A stretch of DNA of 64,000 nucleotides from Gemmatimonadaceae bacterium (lineage in GTDB: Bacteria > Gemmatimonadota > Gemmatimonadetes > Gemmatimonadales > Gemmatimonadaceae): assembly GCA_035633115.1 (NCBI GenBank), contig DASQFN010000045.1, forward strand, positions 1 to 64,000, written 5' to 3'. A program made the position numbers and the translations under genes. The notes below the pieces were generated by a model. It did not search any database. It saw only the letters and a list, made by a program, of their open reading frames with translations, and was not told the origin of the DNA. This document shows positions 52,805-61,273 of this stretch, piece after piece. Each line of letters opens with the position of its first letter. The first letter of the stretch is position 1.

Positions 52805-54193
52805 ATGAAATTCCAGACAATCATCGAGCCTTTCCGCATAAAGACGGTCGAGCCGATACGAAAGACCACGCTGGAAGAGCGGAAAGCTGCGCTCGAAGCC
52901 GCCCACAACAACGTGTTCCTGCTGCACTCCCGCGATGTGCTCATCGATCTGCTCACCGATTCCGGAACCGGCGCGATGTCAGTCTACCAGTGGTCGGGAA
53001 TGATGAAAGGTGACGAGTCATACGCGGGCGCCCGGTCATTCGATGTGTTCGAGAAATCGGTGCGCGATATCACGGGATTCACTCACGTTATACCGACGCA
53101 TCAGGGCAGGGCCGCGGAGCACATTCTCTTCCACGCCATCGTCCGTCCCGGCGACATAGTCCCGAACAACACGCATTTCGACACGACGCGCGCCAACGTC
53201 GAGGACGTCGGAGGAATCGCGCTCGATCTGCCGATTCAGGAGGGACGTCAAGCCGTGTCGAGCCATCCCTTCAAGGGGAACATGGACGTCGCAGCGCTGG
53301 AAGCGACACTCGAGAAGTATGGCGACCGCGTCCCCCTGGTCATGCTCACTGTAACGAACAATTCCGAGGGGGGTCAGCCGGTAAGCCTCCTGAACATCCG
53401 CGAGGTAAGTGCGCTCTGTCATCGCTATGGAGTCCCGCTTTTCATAGACGCCTGCCGGTTCGCCGAGAATGCGTGGCTCATCAAGACGCGCGAGGCGTCA
53501 CTGTCGCACCGCTCGGCGCGGTCGATTGCGCAGGAGATGTTCAGCCTTGCCGATGGATGCACGATGAGCGCGAAGAAGGACGGAATGTCGAACATCGGCG
53601 GCTTCCTGGCGATGAACAACGGATCGCTCGCGGTGAAATGCCGGACGCGTCTCGTTTTAACGGAGGGCTTCACGACTTACGGAGGCCTCGCCGGGTATGA
53701 CCTCGAGGCAATTGCCGTTGGACTCAACGAAGCGCTCGATGAGGACTACCTCCACTATCGGATTCGCTCCATCGAATATCTCGGAGAAAAGCTACTGGAT
53801 GCAGGCGTGCCGATTGTGACGCCGACCGGAGGACACGCGCTGTATCTCGATGCGAAGCGGATGCTGCCGCACGTGCCGCAGCGCGAGTACCCCGCGTGGG
53901 CGCTGTCGCTCGTCCTCTATATAGAAGGTGGAATTCGGGCGGCGGAGATAGGCTCGATGATGTTTGGCCGACGGTCCGATGGCACCGAGCGACCAGCCGC
54001 GCTGGAGCTCGTACGCCTGGCGTTCCCACGCCGCGTCTATACCCAGAGTCACGTCGACTACGTCGCAGAGGTGGTGCAGCATGTGAATGCGATTGCGCCG
54101 CATATCCGCGGGGTGCGGATCGTTGAAGCTCCAGCGGTTCTTCGCCACTTCACGGCGCACATGGCGCCAGCGCACGGCCGGCTTGTGGCCTAG
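52805..54193 (+). CDS. tnaA: Tryptophanase (tryptophan indole-lyase)
   Basis: 462 residues, close to the family's ~470, from ATG 52805 preceded by GAAGGAG. The PLP lysine is Lys258 in TMSAKKDGMSNIGG. Three positions that separate tryptophanase from tyrosine phenol-lyase all point to tryptophanase: Asp in HFDTTR (Thr in the lyase), Ile in GGIRAAEIG (Arg region of the lyase) and His in LRHFTAH (Phe in the lyase). It cleaves L-tryptophan to indole, pyruvate and ammonia in the cytoplasm. There is no obvious tnaC leader or tnaB permease next to it. A short-range stop lies 24 bases before the cytochrome cluster end. Confidence 0.9.
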   Translation: MKFQTIIEPFRIKTVEPIRKTTLEERKAALEAAHNNVFLLHSRDVLIDLLTDSGTGAMSVYQWSGMMKGDESYAGARSFDVFEKSVRDITGFTHVIPTHQGRAAEHILFHAIVRPGDIVPNNTHFDTTRANVEDVGGIALDLPIQEGRQAVSSHPFKGNMDVAALEATLEKYGDRVPLVMLTVTNNSEGGQPVSLLNIREVSALCHRYGVPLFIDACRFAENAWLIKTREASLSHRSARSIAQEMFSLADGCTMSAKKDGMSNIGGFLAMNNGSLAVKCRTRLVLTEGFTTYGGLAGYDLEAIAVGLNEALDEDYLHYRIRSIEYLGEKLLDAGVPIVTPTGGHALYLDAKRMLPHVPQREYPAWALSLVLYIEGGIRAAEIGSMMFGRRSDGTERPAALELVRLAFPRRVYTQSHVDYVAEVVQHVNAIAPHIRGVRIVEAPAVLRHFTAHMAPAHGRLVA

Positions 54194-54217
54194 ATCCGCC
54201 AGCGTGATTAGTTAGAG

Positions 54218-55888
54218 CTAACGCGCGTCTGGTATGACCCGTCCGTGGCACGCAATACAGACGGACGGGTTCTTCGACCGTGCGCGCGCCGCGTTGAAGC
54301 CAGGGCCATGGGGACTGAAGCGGAATCCACCGCCAACGGCAGAGTGACATGCGGTGCAGTCGCGCTCCGCATGGCATGACGCACACGACTCGAGACTCTG
54401 ACGCGCTGCCTGCCCGTGCCCGAGGCTGAACCCGCGAAATGCGTCGTGGTATCCGGTAGTGCCGATTCGCCCGATGGCGACGAGGCCCGCCTGCCGATGG
54501 CACGACTGGCAAAACTGAGCGGGATTGTGACAATCGCTGCAGGTCGCTTCGCGAGTGTAGGCCGAGCTCGGGTGGCGTGTCAGGAAATTCTGAGGGTGGT
54601 AGCTGGACTGCCGCGCAACTTCGGGGCGATGACACTCGAAACACGTGGAGCGCACGTGGCAGGTCTCGCACGTCGTCGGGCGCGCGCTCGCCTCGGCCCC
54701 GTGTCGCTCCCTGAAGTCCCACGTGTGACTCGACGGCGGGGTGCGCGTCCACTGCGCGGCTACCGTACGTCCCGTCGCAGCGGCCGGCATGGTAGCGACA
54801 ACCCGCGGCACCGACCCGACGTGACAGCTCGTGCAACTCTCTCTAGCGTGACAGCTCGCGCACGCCATCGGGCGGGCGTTCGCTGCCGCCCCGTGCCGTT
54901 CCTTGAAGTCGCGTGTGTGACTCGATGGTTTGGCACGCGTCAACAGCGCGCCGGCCGCGCGACCCGGCCCGGCAGCCGGCAGCGCCGCAATGGCGCGCGG
55001 CGGCACCCCGATGTGGCAGCTCGCGCAGCTCTCTCTCGCGTGACAGGTCGCGCATGTCGCCGCGGGTTGCTGCGCAAGCCGGCCATGTGCCCGTAGAAAA
55101 TCGCGAGCCGTGTGACTTGGCGGCACGGGTTGCGTCGTCGCGTAAACCGGTGTTCGTTCGTCGAGCGCAAGCGCGGCAATCACGGGTGACTCAGGGGCGT
55201 TCACATGGCACGTGATGCACAGATTCCGCGAGTGGCATGTTGCGCAGCTGAACGCGATGCCGCCCTCATTAGGCGACGTTCCCGCCACTCGTGCCAGCCT
55301 GCCGTGACCGGCAAGCCGAAAATCCGGCGCGTCGTGCGAGCGGGGACGAGGAAAGCGCGCGATGTCGGCCCGAGTCAAGCTGGGCGCGTCGGTCAAGCGC
55401 ACGTGACAGGTTGCACATGCCTGGCTTGGAACATCCACATGAGGATCTTTCAATCCGTGACAGCTGAGACATTGTCCAACAACTGCACTGCGCACCGCCA
55501 TCCGGGCGGTTCCGGCCTGGTTGTGACAGGCGGAACAGTTTCTGATCGAGGCGCTGTCGGCCGGATTCTTCACTGTCACCGCGCGGTCATGATTCTGATG
55601 GGTGAAGCGTCGATTCCCGGGGCGCGGTCCATTTCGCGGCTCCCACGTCACTTTCGGCTGCACGACGCCATCGTGGCACGACGCGCACCCCTTTGGCTCT
55701 GGAAACATGGCCTGTCCGGGCTCGACTACTCCCGCATGGCAGGTCGTACAAAGCGGAAAGACTTTGGAATGCTTTTCGTGCGGAAATCGCCCCTCCGGCG
55801 CCCGGCCGACAAGCGGCGCCGCGAACAACGCCCCGGCCGCGAGGACGCCAAAACCAAGCGCCGGCCAAACCCGTCGTGCCAGCTTCAC
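54218..55888 (-). CDS. 18-haem periplasmic multiheme cytochrome c
   Basis: 556 residues with a signal peptide (MKLARRVWPALGFGVLAAGALFAA). I count 18 CxxCH haem sites, from CTTCH near residue 47 to CIACH near the C-terminus. Residues ~250-430 contain tandem units of about 64 residues beginning SHT-x-DF-x-x-RHG and containing CATCHARE then CxSCH: two full copies and a shortened third (about 54,600-55,120). Spacing is too dense for a normal enzyme; it should act as an electron wire in the periplasm, where CxxCH proteins are matured. The start overlaps the stop of the beta-barrel gene by four bases. Confidence 0.85.
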   Translation of the reverse strand: MKLARRVWPALGFGVLAAGALFAAPLVGRAPEGRFPHEKHSKVFPLCTTCHAGVVEPGQAMFPEPKGCASCHDGVVQPKVTWEPRNGPRPGNRRFTHQNHDRAVTVKNPADSASIRNCSACHNQAGTARMAVRSAVVGQCLSCHGLKDPHVDVPSQACATCHVRLTDAPSLTRADIARFPRPRSHDAPDFRLAGHGRLARVAGTSPNEGGIAFSCATCHSRNLCITCHVNAPESPVIAALALDERTPVYATTQPVPPSHTARDFLRAHGRLAQQPAATCATCHARESCASCHIGVPPRAIAALPAAGPGRAAGALLTRAKPSSHTRDFKERHGAAANARPMACASCHARESCTSCHVGSVPRVVATMPAAATGRTVAAQWTRTPPSSHTWDFRERHGAEASARPTTCETCHVRSTCFECHRPEVARQSSYHPQNFLTRHPSSAYTREATCSDCHNPAQFCQSCHRQAGLVAIGRIGTTGYHDAFRGFSLGHGQAARQSLESCASCHAERDCTACHSAVGGGFRFSPHGPGFNAARARSKNPSVCIACHGRVIPDAR

Positions 55889-57366
55889 CGAAGCGTGGGG
55901 CGGGCCGGAGGCAGGGGCGTTCGGTCGGCCCCCGACCCGAACGCGAGACTTAGCCCTGCCCGGACACGGACCTGGTCAAGCGATGACGCACTCGCATCGG
56001 GTCGGTCGCGATCGTCATTGACCATCGAGACATCGCCCCATACCCGTCGCTGCGTGCTATGCTGCCACTGAATCCGGCCGCCTACCCAGCGACTTGTCGC
56101 GTCGTAAAACCGAAGCTCGAGTGGCCGTGCGAGACTTCCACCGTACAGATCCAATGCCAGCCTCTCATTCGGAGTGAACGTCAGGGCGGCATCGGCCGAA
56201 CGAGCTGAGGCGCCCGGTCCATACTCCAGACCATAGTTGCCGTCGAACGTCCAGCGCTCAGTCATTGTCGCCGTGGCGCCTATCCGTGCGCGCCATCCGC
56301 GATCTTCCAGTTCCGGGACGAGAGCGGTCGAGACCCCCGCGCTCTCGTAGCTGTAGCGCTCAGCGCGTCCATGCAGCGACAGCCACTCCGCGGGGCGGAT
56401 CTGCGCGGAGATGTTCACGGCATTGTAAGGCACCGGACTGAACGCGCCCCAGAGTGTCCACAAGCTGAAGTACGGGCGATATCGTCTCGCGCCGGCGGAC
56501 ACCGAGAATGTCCGGCGCGGGTAGGTGATTGCCACATCCGCATTTCCCAGCTGGCCGTCGGCCATGTTGTAATCCAATCCAGCGTTGAGCCGAAAAGCTC
56601 TGATGAGCGCGCCAATCGAGAGTGCCGTCCGCTCCGACACGAAATAGTCATTCTCAGGGTCTACCTCACGCCGATATTCGCCGTGAACGTCAACGTTACG
56701 GAAGAGCCACGCAGCTTCGGCCCCGGCTACGATCTGCCGGTTGCGCGGTCGCCACTCGTCGAGAGGATTGAGCGCGGGACTCAGCGGCGTGACCGCAGTC
56801 GCCTGTCCGAGTCCCCAACCGCCGTAGCCGGTGATCTCGATTCGCGGCTGTTCCCACCGGTATCTCAACCAGCCGCCGTCAAAACCCATTGACTCGAGGC
56901 GCGATGAGACCAGTTGACGTCCGACACGGGCGACAATCGCTGAGCGTTGGTACTCGAGGAGGCCTTCGATAAGCTGCATTGAAGGCTCGGTGCCCGGCCA
57001 CGCTTCGTCACTCCCGAGATTTCCCAGGACCCGCCCCGTTGCGCGGAGCGAAAGGCCGTCGACGCCCAAGCCCCACATGATCAGGCTTGCCGCAGCGGTC
57101 ACCGGCACGCCGCGCATCACGGGGCCTGGCCTCAGGAAATAGCAGTACTCGCCTGCGCTGCAGCGCACGGCATGCCCATCCGGAGTCTCGAAGCCCCCGC
57201 TCGTCCCCGGGACCGCGTCTGCAACCAGAATGCTGTCGGAGATGAGACCGCGAAATGAGACTGACTGAGCGCGTGCGTCGAGACGCACGCGATAATCCTG
57301 CGCGGGAAGGGAAGCGACCCGAAGAAAAACAACGCACACGCTGATGAGAGGCAGAGCACGCTTCAT
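55885..57366 (-). CDS. Outer-membrane beta-barrel protein of the cytochrome cluster (MtrB-like role proposed)
   Basis: 493 residues with a signal peptide (MKRALPLISVCVVFLRVASLPAQ). Nearly the whole mature protein alternates amphipathic strands and short turns, e.g. FSVSAGARRYRPYFSLWTLWGAF, YGLEYGPGASARSADAALTF and RVWGDVSMVNDDRDRP; there are no haem motifs. Two Cys at ~70 (VRCSAGEYCYF) might form a disulfide. I see no confident family. Because it overlaps the 18-haem gene and abuts the NapC-fusion gene, the simplest proposal is a sheath or porin that lets haem proteins reach the cell surface, as MtrB does in porin-cytochrome conduits. Confidence 0.65.
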   Translation of the reverse strand: MKRALPLISVCVVFLRVASLPAQDYRVRLDARAQSVSFRGLISDSILVADAVPGTSGGFETPDGHAVRCSAGEYCYFLRPGPVMRGVPVTAAASLIMWGLGVDGLSLRATGRVLGNLGSDEAWPGTEPSMQLIEGLLEYQRSAIVARVGRQLVSSRLESMGFDGGWLRYRWEQPRIEITGYGGWGLGQATAVTPLSPALNPLDEWRPRNRQIVAGAEAAWLFRNVDVHGEYRREVDPENDYFVSERTALSIGALIRAFRLNAGLDYNMADGQLGNADVAITYPRRTFSVSAGARRYRPYFSLWTLWGAFSPVPYNAVNISAQIRPAEWLSLHGRAERYSYESAGVSTALVPELEDRGWRARIGATATMTERWTFDGNYGLEYGPGASARSADAALTFTPNERLALDLYGGSLARPLELRFYDATSRWVGGRIQWQHSTQRRVWGDVSMVNDDRDRPDASASSLDQVRVRAGLSLAFGSGADRTPLPPARPTLR

Positions 57367-59408
57367 TCTCGCGATCGCGTGACGAGCTTAGAGCGATAAG
57401 TGACCGGGTCCGCGAGGAAATGGCAGACCGTGCATTCCTTTGCGTCGTAATGGTTCTTTGACTTTGCGGCGTGACAGGTGCTGCAAAAGCTGCGTGTCGG
57501 CGTCAGCCGCGCGACCGTCGTCGCGGTGTGGCATGCGTCGCAGCGCTGATGTGCTGTCTCCAGCGTCCGGTGCGCTGCCGCAGGCTGCGCGGGCGCGTGA
57601 CATGTGGAACAGCTTCGCTCGGCGGCATGATGGTCTTCGTGGCAATCCCGGCATTCGGCGTTCGCCCGCGATGGCTCGAGCGTGACCGGCGTCGTGTGAC
57701 ACTCGATGCACGTTCGCTTCGCGTGCCGAGCGTGTAAAAAATCAACTGAACGGGGCTTCGGCTTGTGACCCGCGACCGTGACCACTGCCGTCATCTGCTT
57801 CGGCGCCGCATACTCGGAGGAGCGATGGCAGGACGCGCATCGTGCGCTTGCGGGTGCCTGATGATGGCATATGGCGCAGCCTCGCGGTGCCTTGAACGTA
57901 AGTTCGCCGTGGGCATCGCCGGTCGCATGACACACGAGGCACGCAATTTTCTCGTGCCTCGAGTGGGGAAAGCTGTCGGGCTCAGCACTGGCGGGCCCGG
58001 GTGGGCCGATTCCCATGAATACCGCCGCCGGCCGGAGTGGGTCGAAGACGGATCGCAGCAGATTGTGTCCGGACTGCGATGCCGTTTGCTCGAAGCTCGC
58101 CAAAGCCAATCTGACTGGAGCCGACGCCCGCCGGCCTTTTATCGCCAGGTCTTTTCGCGCCGTGTTGGCTTCGGTGCGCCGCAGCGCCTTCGTCGTATCG
58201 AAAGGCAAGGGCGGCTGAAACTTTCCTCGCGCCCGAACGCTCACGTGGCAACCCTGACACTGGCTTGCATCGACCTTTGCTGCGTGCGGAACGTGACATG
58301 TAAGACACTGTGACGCGACTCTCCGATGACTGGCGCCCATGTGGAACGGCTCATCCCGCCAGTTCGAGTGGCAACCGGCCGTCGCGCACGAATTCGCAGC
58401 TTCCATCGCATTCTTCTGCGTGTGCGGGTTGTGGCATGTGCCGCACTTTCCACCGTGAGGATCTTTTGCCTCGCTGAAATCGGCGAGAATCTTTCGCATC
58501 TGGTGGCAGCCGAGGCACTGTGGCGCGCCGGGTACGAGAGTGCCGCTTGCGGAATCGCGCGTTGCGAGGTCGGGTACTGCGGCGGTGAACTCGTGGCAGA
58601 CCGTGCAATGCCGCACCGTTTGTCCCGCCATCTTGGCGATGGCGATGCCCGTTTCCTTTGGATCGTGGCATCCGACTTCACCGCATGTCTGCTTCACCGG
58701 CTGGAACTGATGGAGCTCGGTGCCATGGCACTCTACGCAATTCATGTTCTTGAGCACGCTCGAGTCAGACTCGAGATGCACGCGGTGTCCGGCGGTTGAG
58801 GCTATTCGCTGCCACGCGGCCGTGTCTCTGGTGACGTGACAGTTTTCGCACACGCCATTTGGCACGTTCGCATGCTTCTCGATCTTTTCCGGACGCTCCG
58901 CCACCCACACGTAAAGCTGCCACGCGCTCGCGGCCAGAGACTGCTGATGACATGAGTGGCACGAGAGCTTCGAGTGCTTGCTTTCGCCGCCAGTCATTCT
59001 CTCGACCGCGCTATCCATCACGTGACACCCGGTGCAGAAGTCGTTCGAGTGCTGCGTGTAGTTCCAGGTAGTTGCTCCAGCCACGCCGGCCACCGCGACG
59101 GTAAAAATGGCGGCGACAGCAAGCGCGACTTTGACGGCGGTGGATCGCGTCGTGAGCCAGCCGGCGATCGCGCGACGGCGCGCGATCATCCACCAGAGGA
59201 TCGCCACACCAGCGACGACCGCGAGGACGACTCCTCCGATCTGAATCCACGGCGGTACTGACGACAGGAGGAACCGAACAACGTCGGCGACCCCGCCGGG
59301 CAGTGGAGACTCGACCCTTACCGAGTCGATTGCTGAAGCGTGGGGTTGCTGAAGCGCCGCGGCCGAGCTGAGTGCTCGGCCGGTCCCCTTGAACTGTGCT
59401 CCGATCAC
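57363..59408 (-). CDS. NapC/NirT-like quinol dehydrogenase fused to a multiheme domain (about 20 haem sites)
   Basis: About 681 residues if GTG 59408 is the start; a GGAGG stands further upstream (59436-59440), so the exact N-terminus is uncertain. Two hydrophobic segments lie at ~53-75 (IQIGGVVLAVVAGVAILWWM) and ~92-112, then a NapC-like haem region (SNDFCTGCHVMD; LSCHSCHQQSLAASAWQ; GVCENCHV). Eighteen CxxCH and two longer C-x4-CH sites (CGEVGCH, CATAGCH) follow, making a chain typical of cytochrome c3-like repeats. Quinol oxidation at the inner membrane and transfer into the periplasm is the likely role. Its stop overlaps the beta-barrel start. Confidence 0.8.
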   Translation of the reverse strand: MIGAQFKGTGRALSSAAALQQPHASAIDSVRVESPLPGGVADVVRFLLSSVPPWIQIGGVVLAVVAGVAILWWMIARRRAIAGWLTTRSTAVKVALAVAAIFTVAVAGVAGATTWNYTQHSNDFCTGCHVMDSAVERMTGGESKHSKLSCHSCHQQSLAASAWQLYVWVAERPEKIEKHANVPNGVCENCHVTRDTAAWQRIASTAGHRVHLESDSSVLKNMNCVECHGTELHQFQPVKQTCGEVGCHDPKETGIAIAKMAGQTVRHCTVCHEFTAAVPDLATRDSASGTLVPGAPQCLGCHQMRKILADFSEAKDPHGGKCGTCHNPHTQKNAMEAANSCATAGCHSNWRDEPFHMGASHRRVASQCLTCHVPHAAKVDASQCQGCHVSVRARGKFQPPLPFDTTKALRRTEANTARKDLAIKGRRASAPVRLALASFEQTASQSGHNLLRSVFDPLRPAAVFMGIGPPGPASAEPDSFPHSRHEKIACLVCHATGDAHGELTFKAPRGCAICHHQAPASARCASCHRSSEYAAPKQMTAVVTVAGHKPKPRSVDFLHARHAKRTCIECHTTPVTLEPSRANAECRDCHEDHHAAERSCSTCHAPAQPAAAHRTLETAHQRCDACHTATTVARLTPTRSFCSTCHAAKSKNHYDAKECTVCHFLADPVTYRSKLVTRSRE

Positions 59409-59431
59409 ATCATACAGCGCAATCGGATCAA

Positions 59432-60994
59432 CTACCTCCGAGGCGTGCGAGCGACGTGCATCGAGCTGTTGAACTCTCCGCCGATTGGACGATTCATGCG
59501 GGCCTCGACGCCAGCCGACGGGGCCGGCAAGTTGTAGTAGGTCCGAACGTACTTGATAGTGGCGCTGAGCAACGCCTCGCACAAGAACGAGTTGTGGACG
59601 CCCTTCGAGTTGTCGGCGTTTGACTGGTTGTATTCCCCGCAGAGCCGCGCGTTGAACTCGGCGCCCTCGGCCGGCGTGATGGTGTTGTCCGTGTTGCTCC
59701 ATTCGCCTGGCCGCGTTGCTTTCAGTGTAGCGAGCCAGCCACCATCGGTGGGCGCTGCCTGGAGAGTACCGTCATTGTTCGAGTTGAGCCACAGCACGCC
59801 GGTGAGGTCCTTCATGCGGGCTCGAACAACCGCAAACCGGGTTGCGGCTACGTTGGCATCACCGTGACATCCGGCAGTAGTGCATGTCTGCCACGACCGC
59901 GCCGTCGCCGTGTATTCGCAGGTCTTGACACCCGTCGGCTGACCCGTTGCGACGTCGAGACACGGAATCGGACGCATCAGGTGGCCAGTCGACTGGAAGC
60001 TGAATGCTCCCGTCAGCTTATCAGTAACCGTGAACTTCGCGACGTGACATCCGGCACAAAGCTTCGGGTTCCTGGTTGACGCGTGCGTTCCGTAGATGCG
60101 GGCCGTGTCATACGCGAATCCCGGCGGCCGGTAGCCGGCAAAACCGAGCAGTACCGCTCCCTGCGGGGCGTGCGGTGAGCTGGTACCGAACTCCGGCTCG
60201 ACTCGTCGCAGATGACACTGCATGCAGAGATTCTGGTCCGGATCCGGTGATGTTACAGAGAAGCGAAGCTGGGCCGGATTGCCCGAGCCGTGCGGATTGT
60301 GACAGATGGCACAAGTCACTGCCTGGTAATTAGTCGGGTTAGCCTTCTCCTGGTAGTTGTCCGTCACCCCCCACCGCGCGAGCGTTCCCCGGCCGTCGTG
60401 GCAGCCGGCGCACGTGGGATTCGATCCGCGCGTTGTGACCTTGCCGTGTCCGGAAGCTTTCCACTCTTCAGCGAACGGCTGGTGCGCACCGGAGTGGCAG
60501 TCACCACAGTTGCCGGTACCAGTCATGCTCACCTTCGCGAGCGGCCTGATAAGGTTTGCCTGTCCGACACCCTCGACATGCTCCAGCCCTGGGCCGTGAC
60601 AGCTCTCGCATTGCACGTCGTAATACGTGTTGGATTTAACAGCATCGTGACCGGCTGCCGCGGTCGTCGCGGCGTTTCCTCTGGTGTTGACGGTATGACA
60701 GCCTTCGCACTCCGCGCCTTTGGCGGTGCTCGCGTTCAGCACCGCCCAGGCACTTGCGTGCTTGGTCTCGTGCCAGCTTCCCTGAATTTCGGCGTGGCAG
60801 TTACCGCATGTCGTTTGCTTGGTGGCTGCGTCGTAGTAGCCGAGAAATCCCTGCGCGGCAGCAGGCGGCTCATTGAAGGGCTGCCGGTCCCGGAAAACGA
60901 TGTCCTTGCTCGTACATCCAACGAGCCACATCGCTGTGAGGAGCGCTGCCGTAAGCAGGGCTGGAGCTCGGACGGCCGATGATGCCTTGAGCAT
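59432..60994 (-). CDS. Outer-membrane-type multiheme cytochrome lipoprotein (nine haem sites)
   Basis: 520 residues. The signal peptide ends MWLVGC-T, so Cys27 should be acylated. Haem sites: CGNCH, CEGCH, CESCH, CGDCH, CAGCH, CAICH, CMQCH, CAGCH and one C-x4-CH (CTTAGCH), nine in all, within residues ~60-370. CESCHGPGLEH and CHNPHGSGNP resemble octa/nonaheme c-type cytochromes such as the c554 family. The last ~130 residues have no haem motifs. A lipidated, haem-rich protein is what one would expect at the outer face of a conduit. The next gene follows with 23 bases; it is divergent from napA. Confidence 0.85.
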   Translation of the reverse strand: MLKASSAVRAPALLTAALLTAMWLVGCTSKDIVFRDRQPFNEPPAAAQGFLGYYDAATKQTTCGNCHAEIQGSWHETKHASAWAVLNASTAKGAECEGCHTVNTRGNAATTAAAGHDAVKSNTYYDVQCESCHGPGLEHVEGVGQANLIRPLAKVSMTGTGNCGDCHSGAHQPFAEEWKASGHGKVTTRGSNPTCAGCHDGRGTLARWGVTDNYQEKANPTNYQAVTCAICHNPHGSGNPAQLRFSVTSPDPDQNLCMQCHLRRVEPEFGTSSPHAPQGAVLLGFAGYRPPGFAYDTARIYGTHASTRNPKLCAGCHVAKFTVTDKLTGAFSFQSTGHLMRPIPCLDVATGQPTGVKTCEYTATARSWQTCTTAGCHGDANVAATRFAVVRARMKDLTGVLWLNSNNDGTLQAAPTDGGWLATLKATRPGEWSNTDNTITPAEGAEFNARLCGEYNQSNADNSKGVHNSFLCEALLSATIKYVRTYYNLPAPSAGVEARMNRPIGGEFNSSMHVARTPRR

Positions 60995-61137
60995 GGCTGA
61001 TTCTCGGAGAGAAGTGCGCCTGCAAGCCCAGTCGCCACTGCGAAGTGAAGCAAATGCCGAAAAGGCTCACCGGAATAATAGGCCGAATGTCCGCGATTGA
61101 ACAGTCAGGGTTTCCCCTGCGTGCAGTCGGATTAATG

Positions 61138-61152
61138 CTGATTCTGAATCAG
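61138..61152. promoter_or_regulatory. Palindrome in the cytochrome-napA divergent promoter region
   Basis: CTGATTC-T-GAATCAG is a perfect inverted repeat with a one-base centre. It lies 144 bases before the lipoprotein gene's ATG and 122 before napA's ATG, in a 279-base region that must carry promoters for both directions. It resembles an FNR box (TTGAT-N4-ATCAA) in its TGAT/ATCA arms, but the spacer is five bases, so the regulator is uncertain. Confidence 0.45.
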
Positions 61153-61273
61153 GCTTATTGGTCGAAGTGTTCCGGTGTTCCACTGCATACCTCTCGTTCT
61201 CGACGTGGTATTCATCTCAGGCAGCTGAATTCGCGAGAAGCCGACCGTAAAAATCTCGACGCTAAGGGCAACC

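Noticed and set aside
59409-59702. Extra 98 residues at the start of the NapC-fusion protein
   Set aside because: They lie entirely inside the preceding cytochrome lipoprotein gene in another frame and show no NapC-like features.
61138-61152. Bona fide FNR box
   Set aside because: The arms are similar but the spacer is five bases rather than four, and the outer bases differ, so I kept it only as a generic palindrome.
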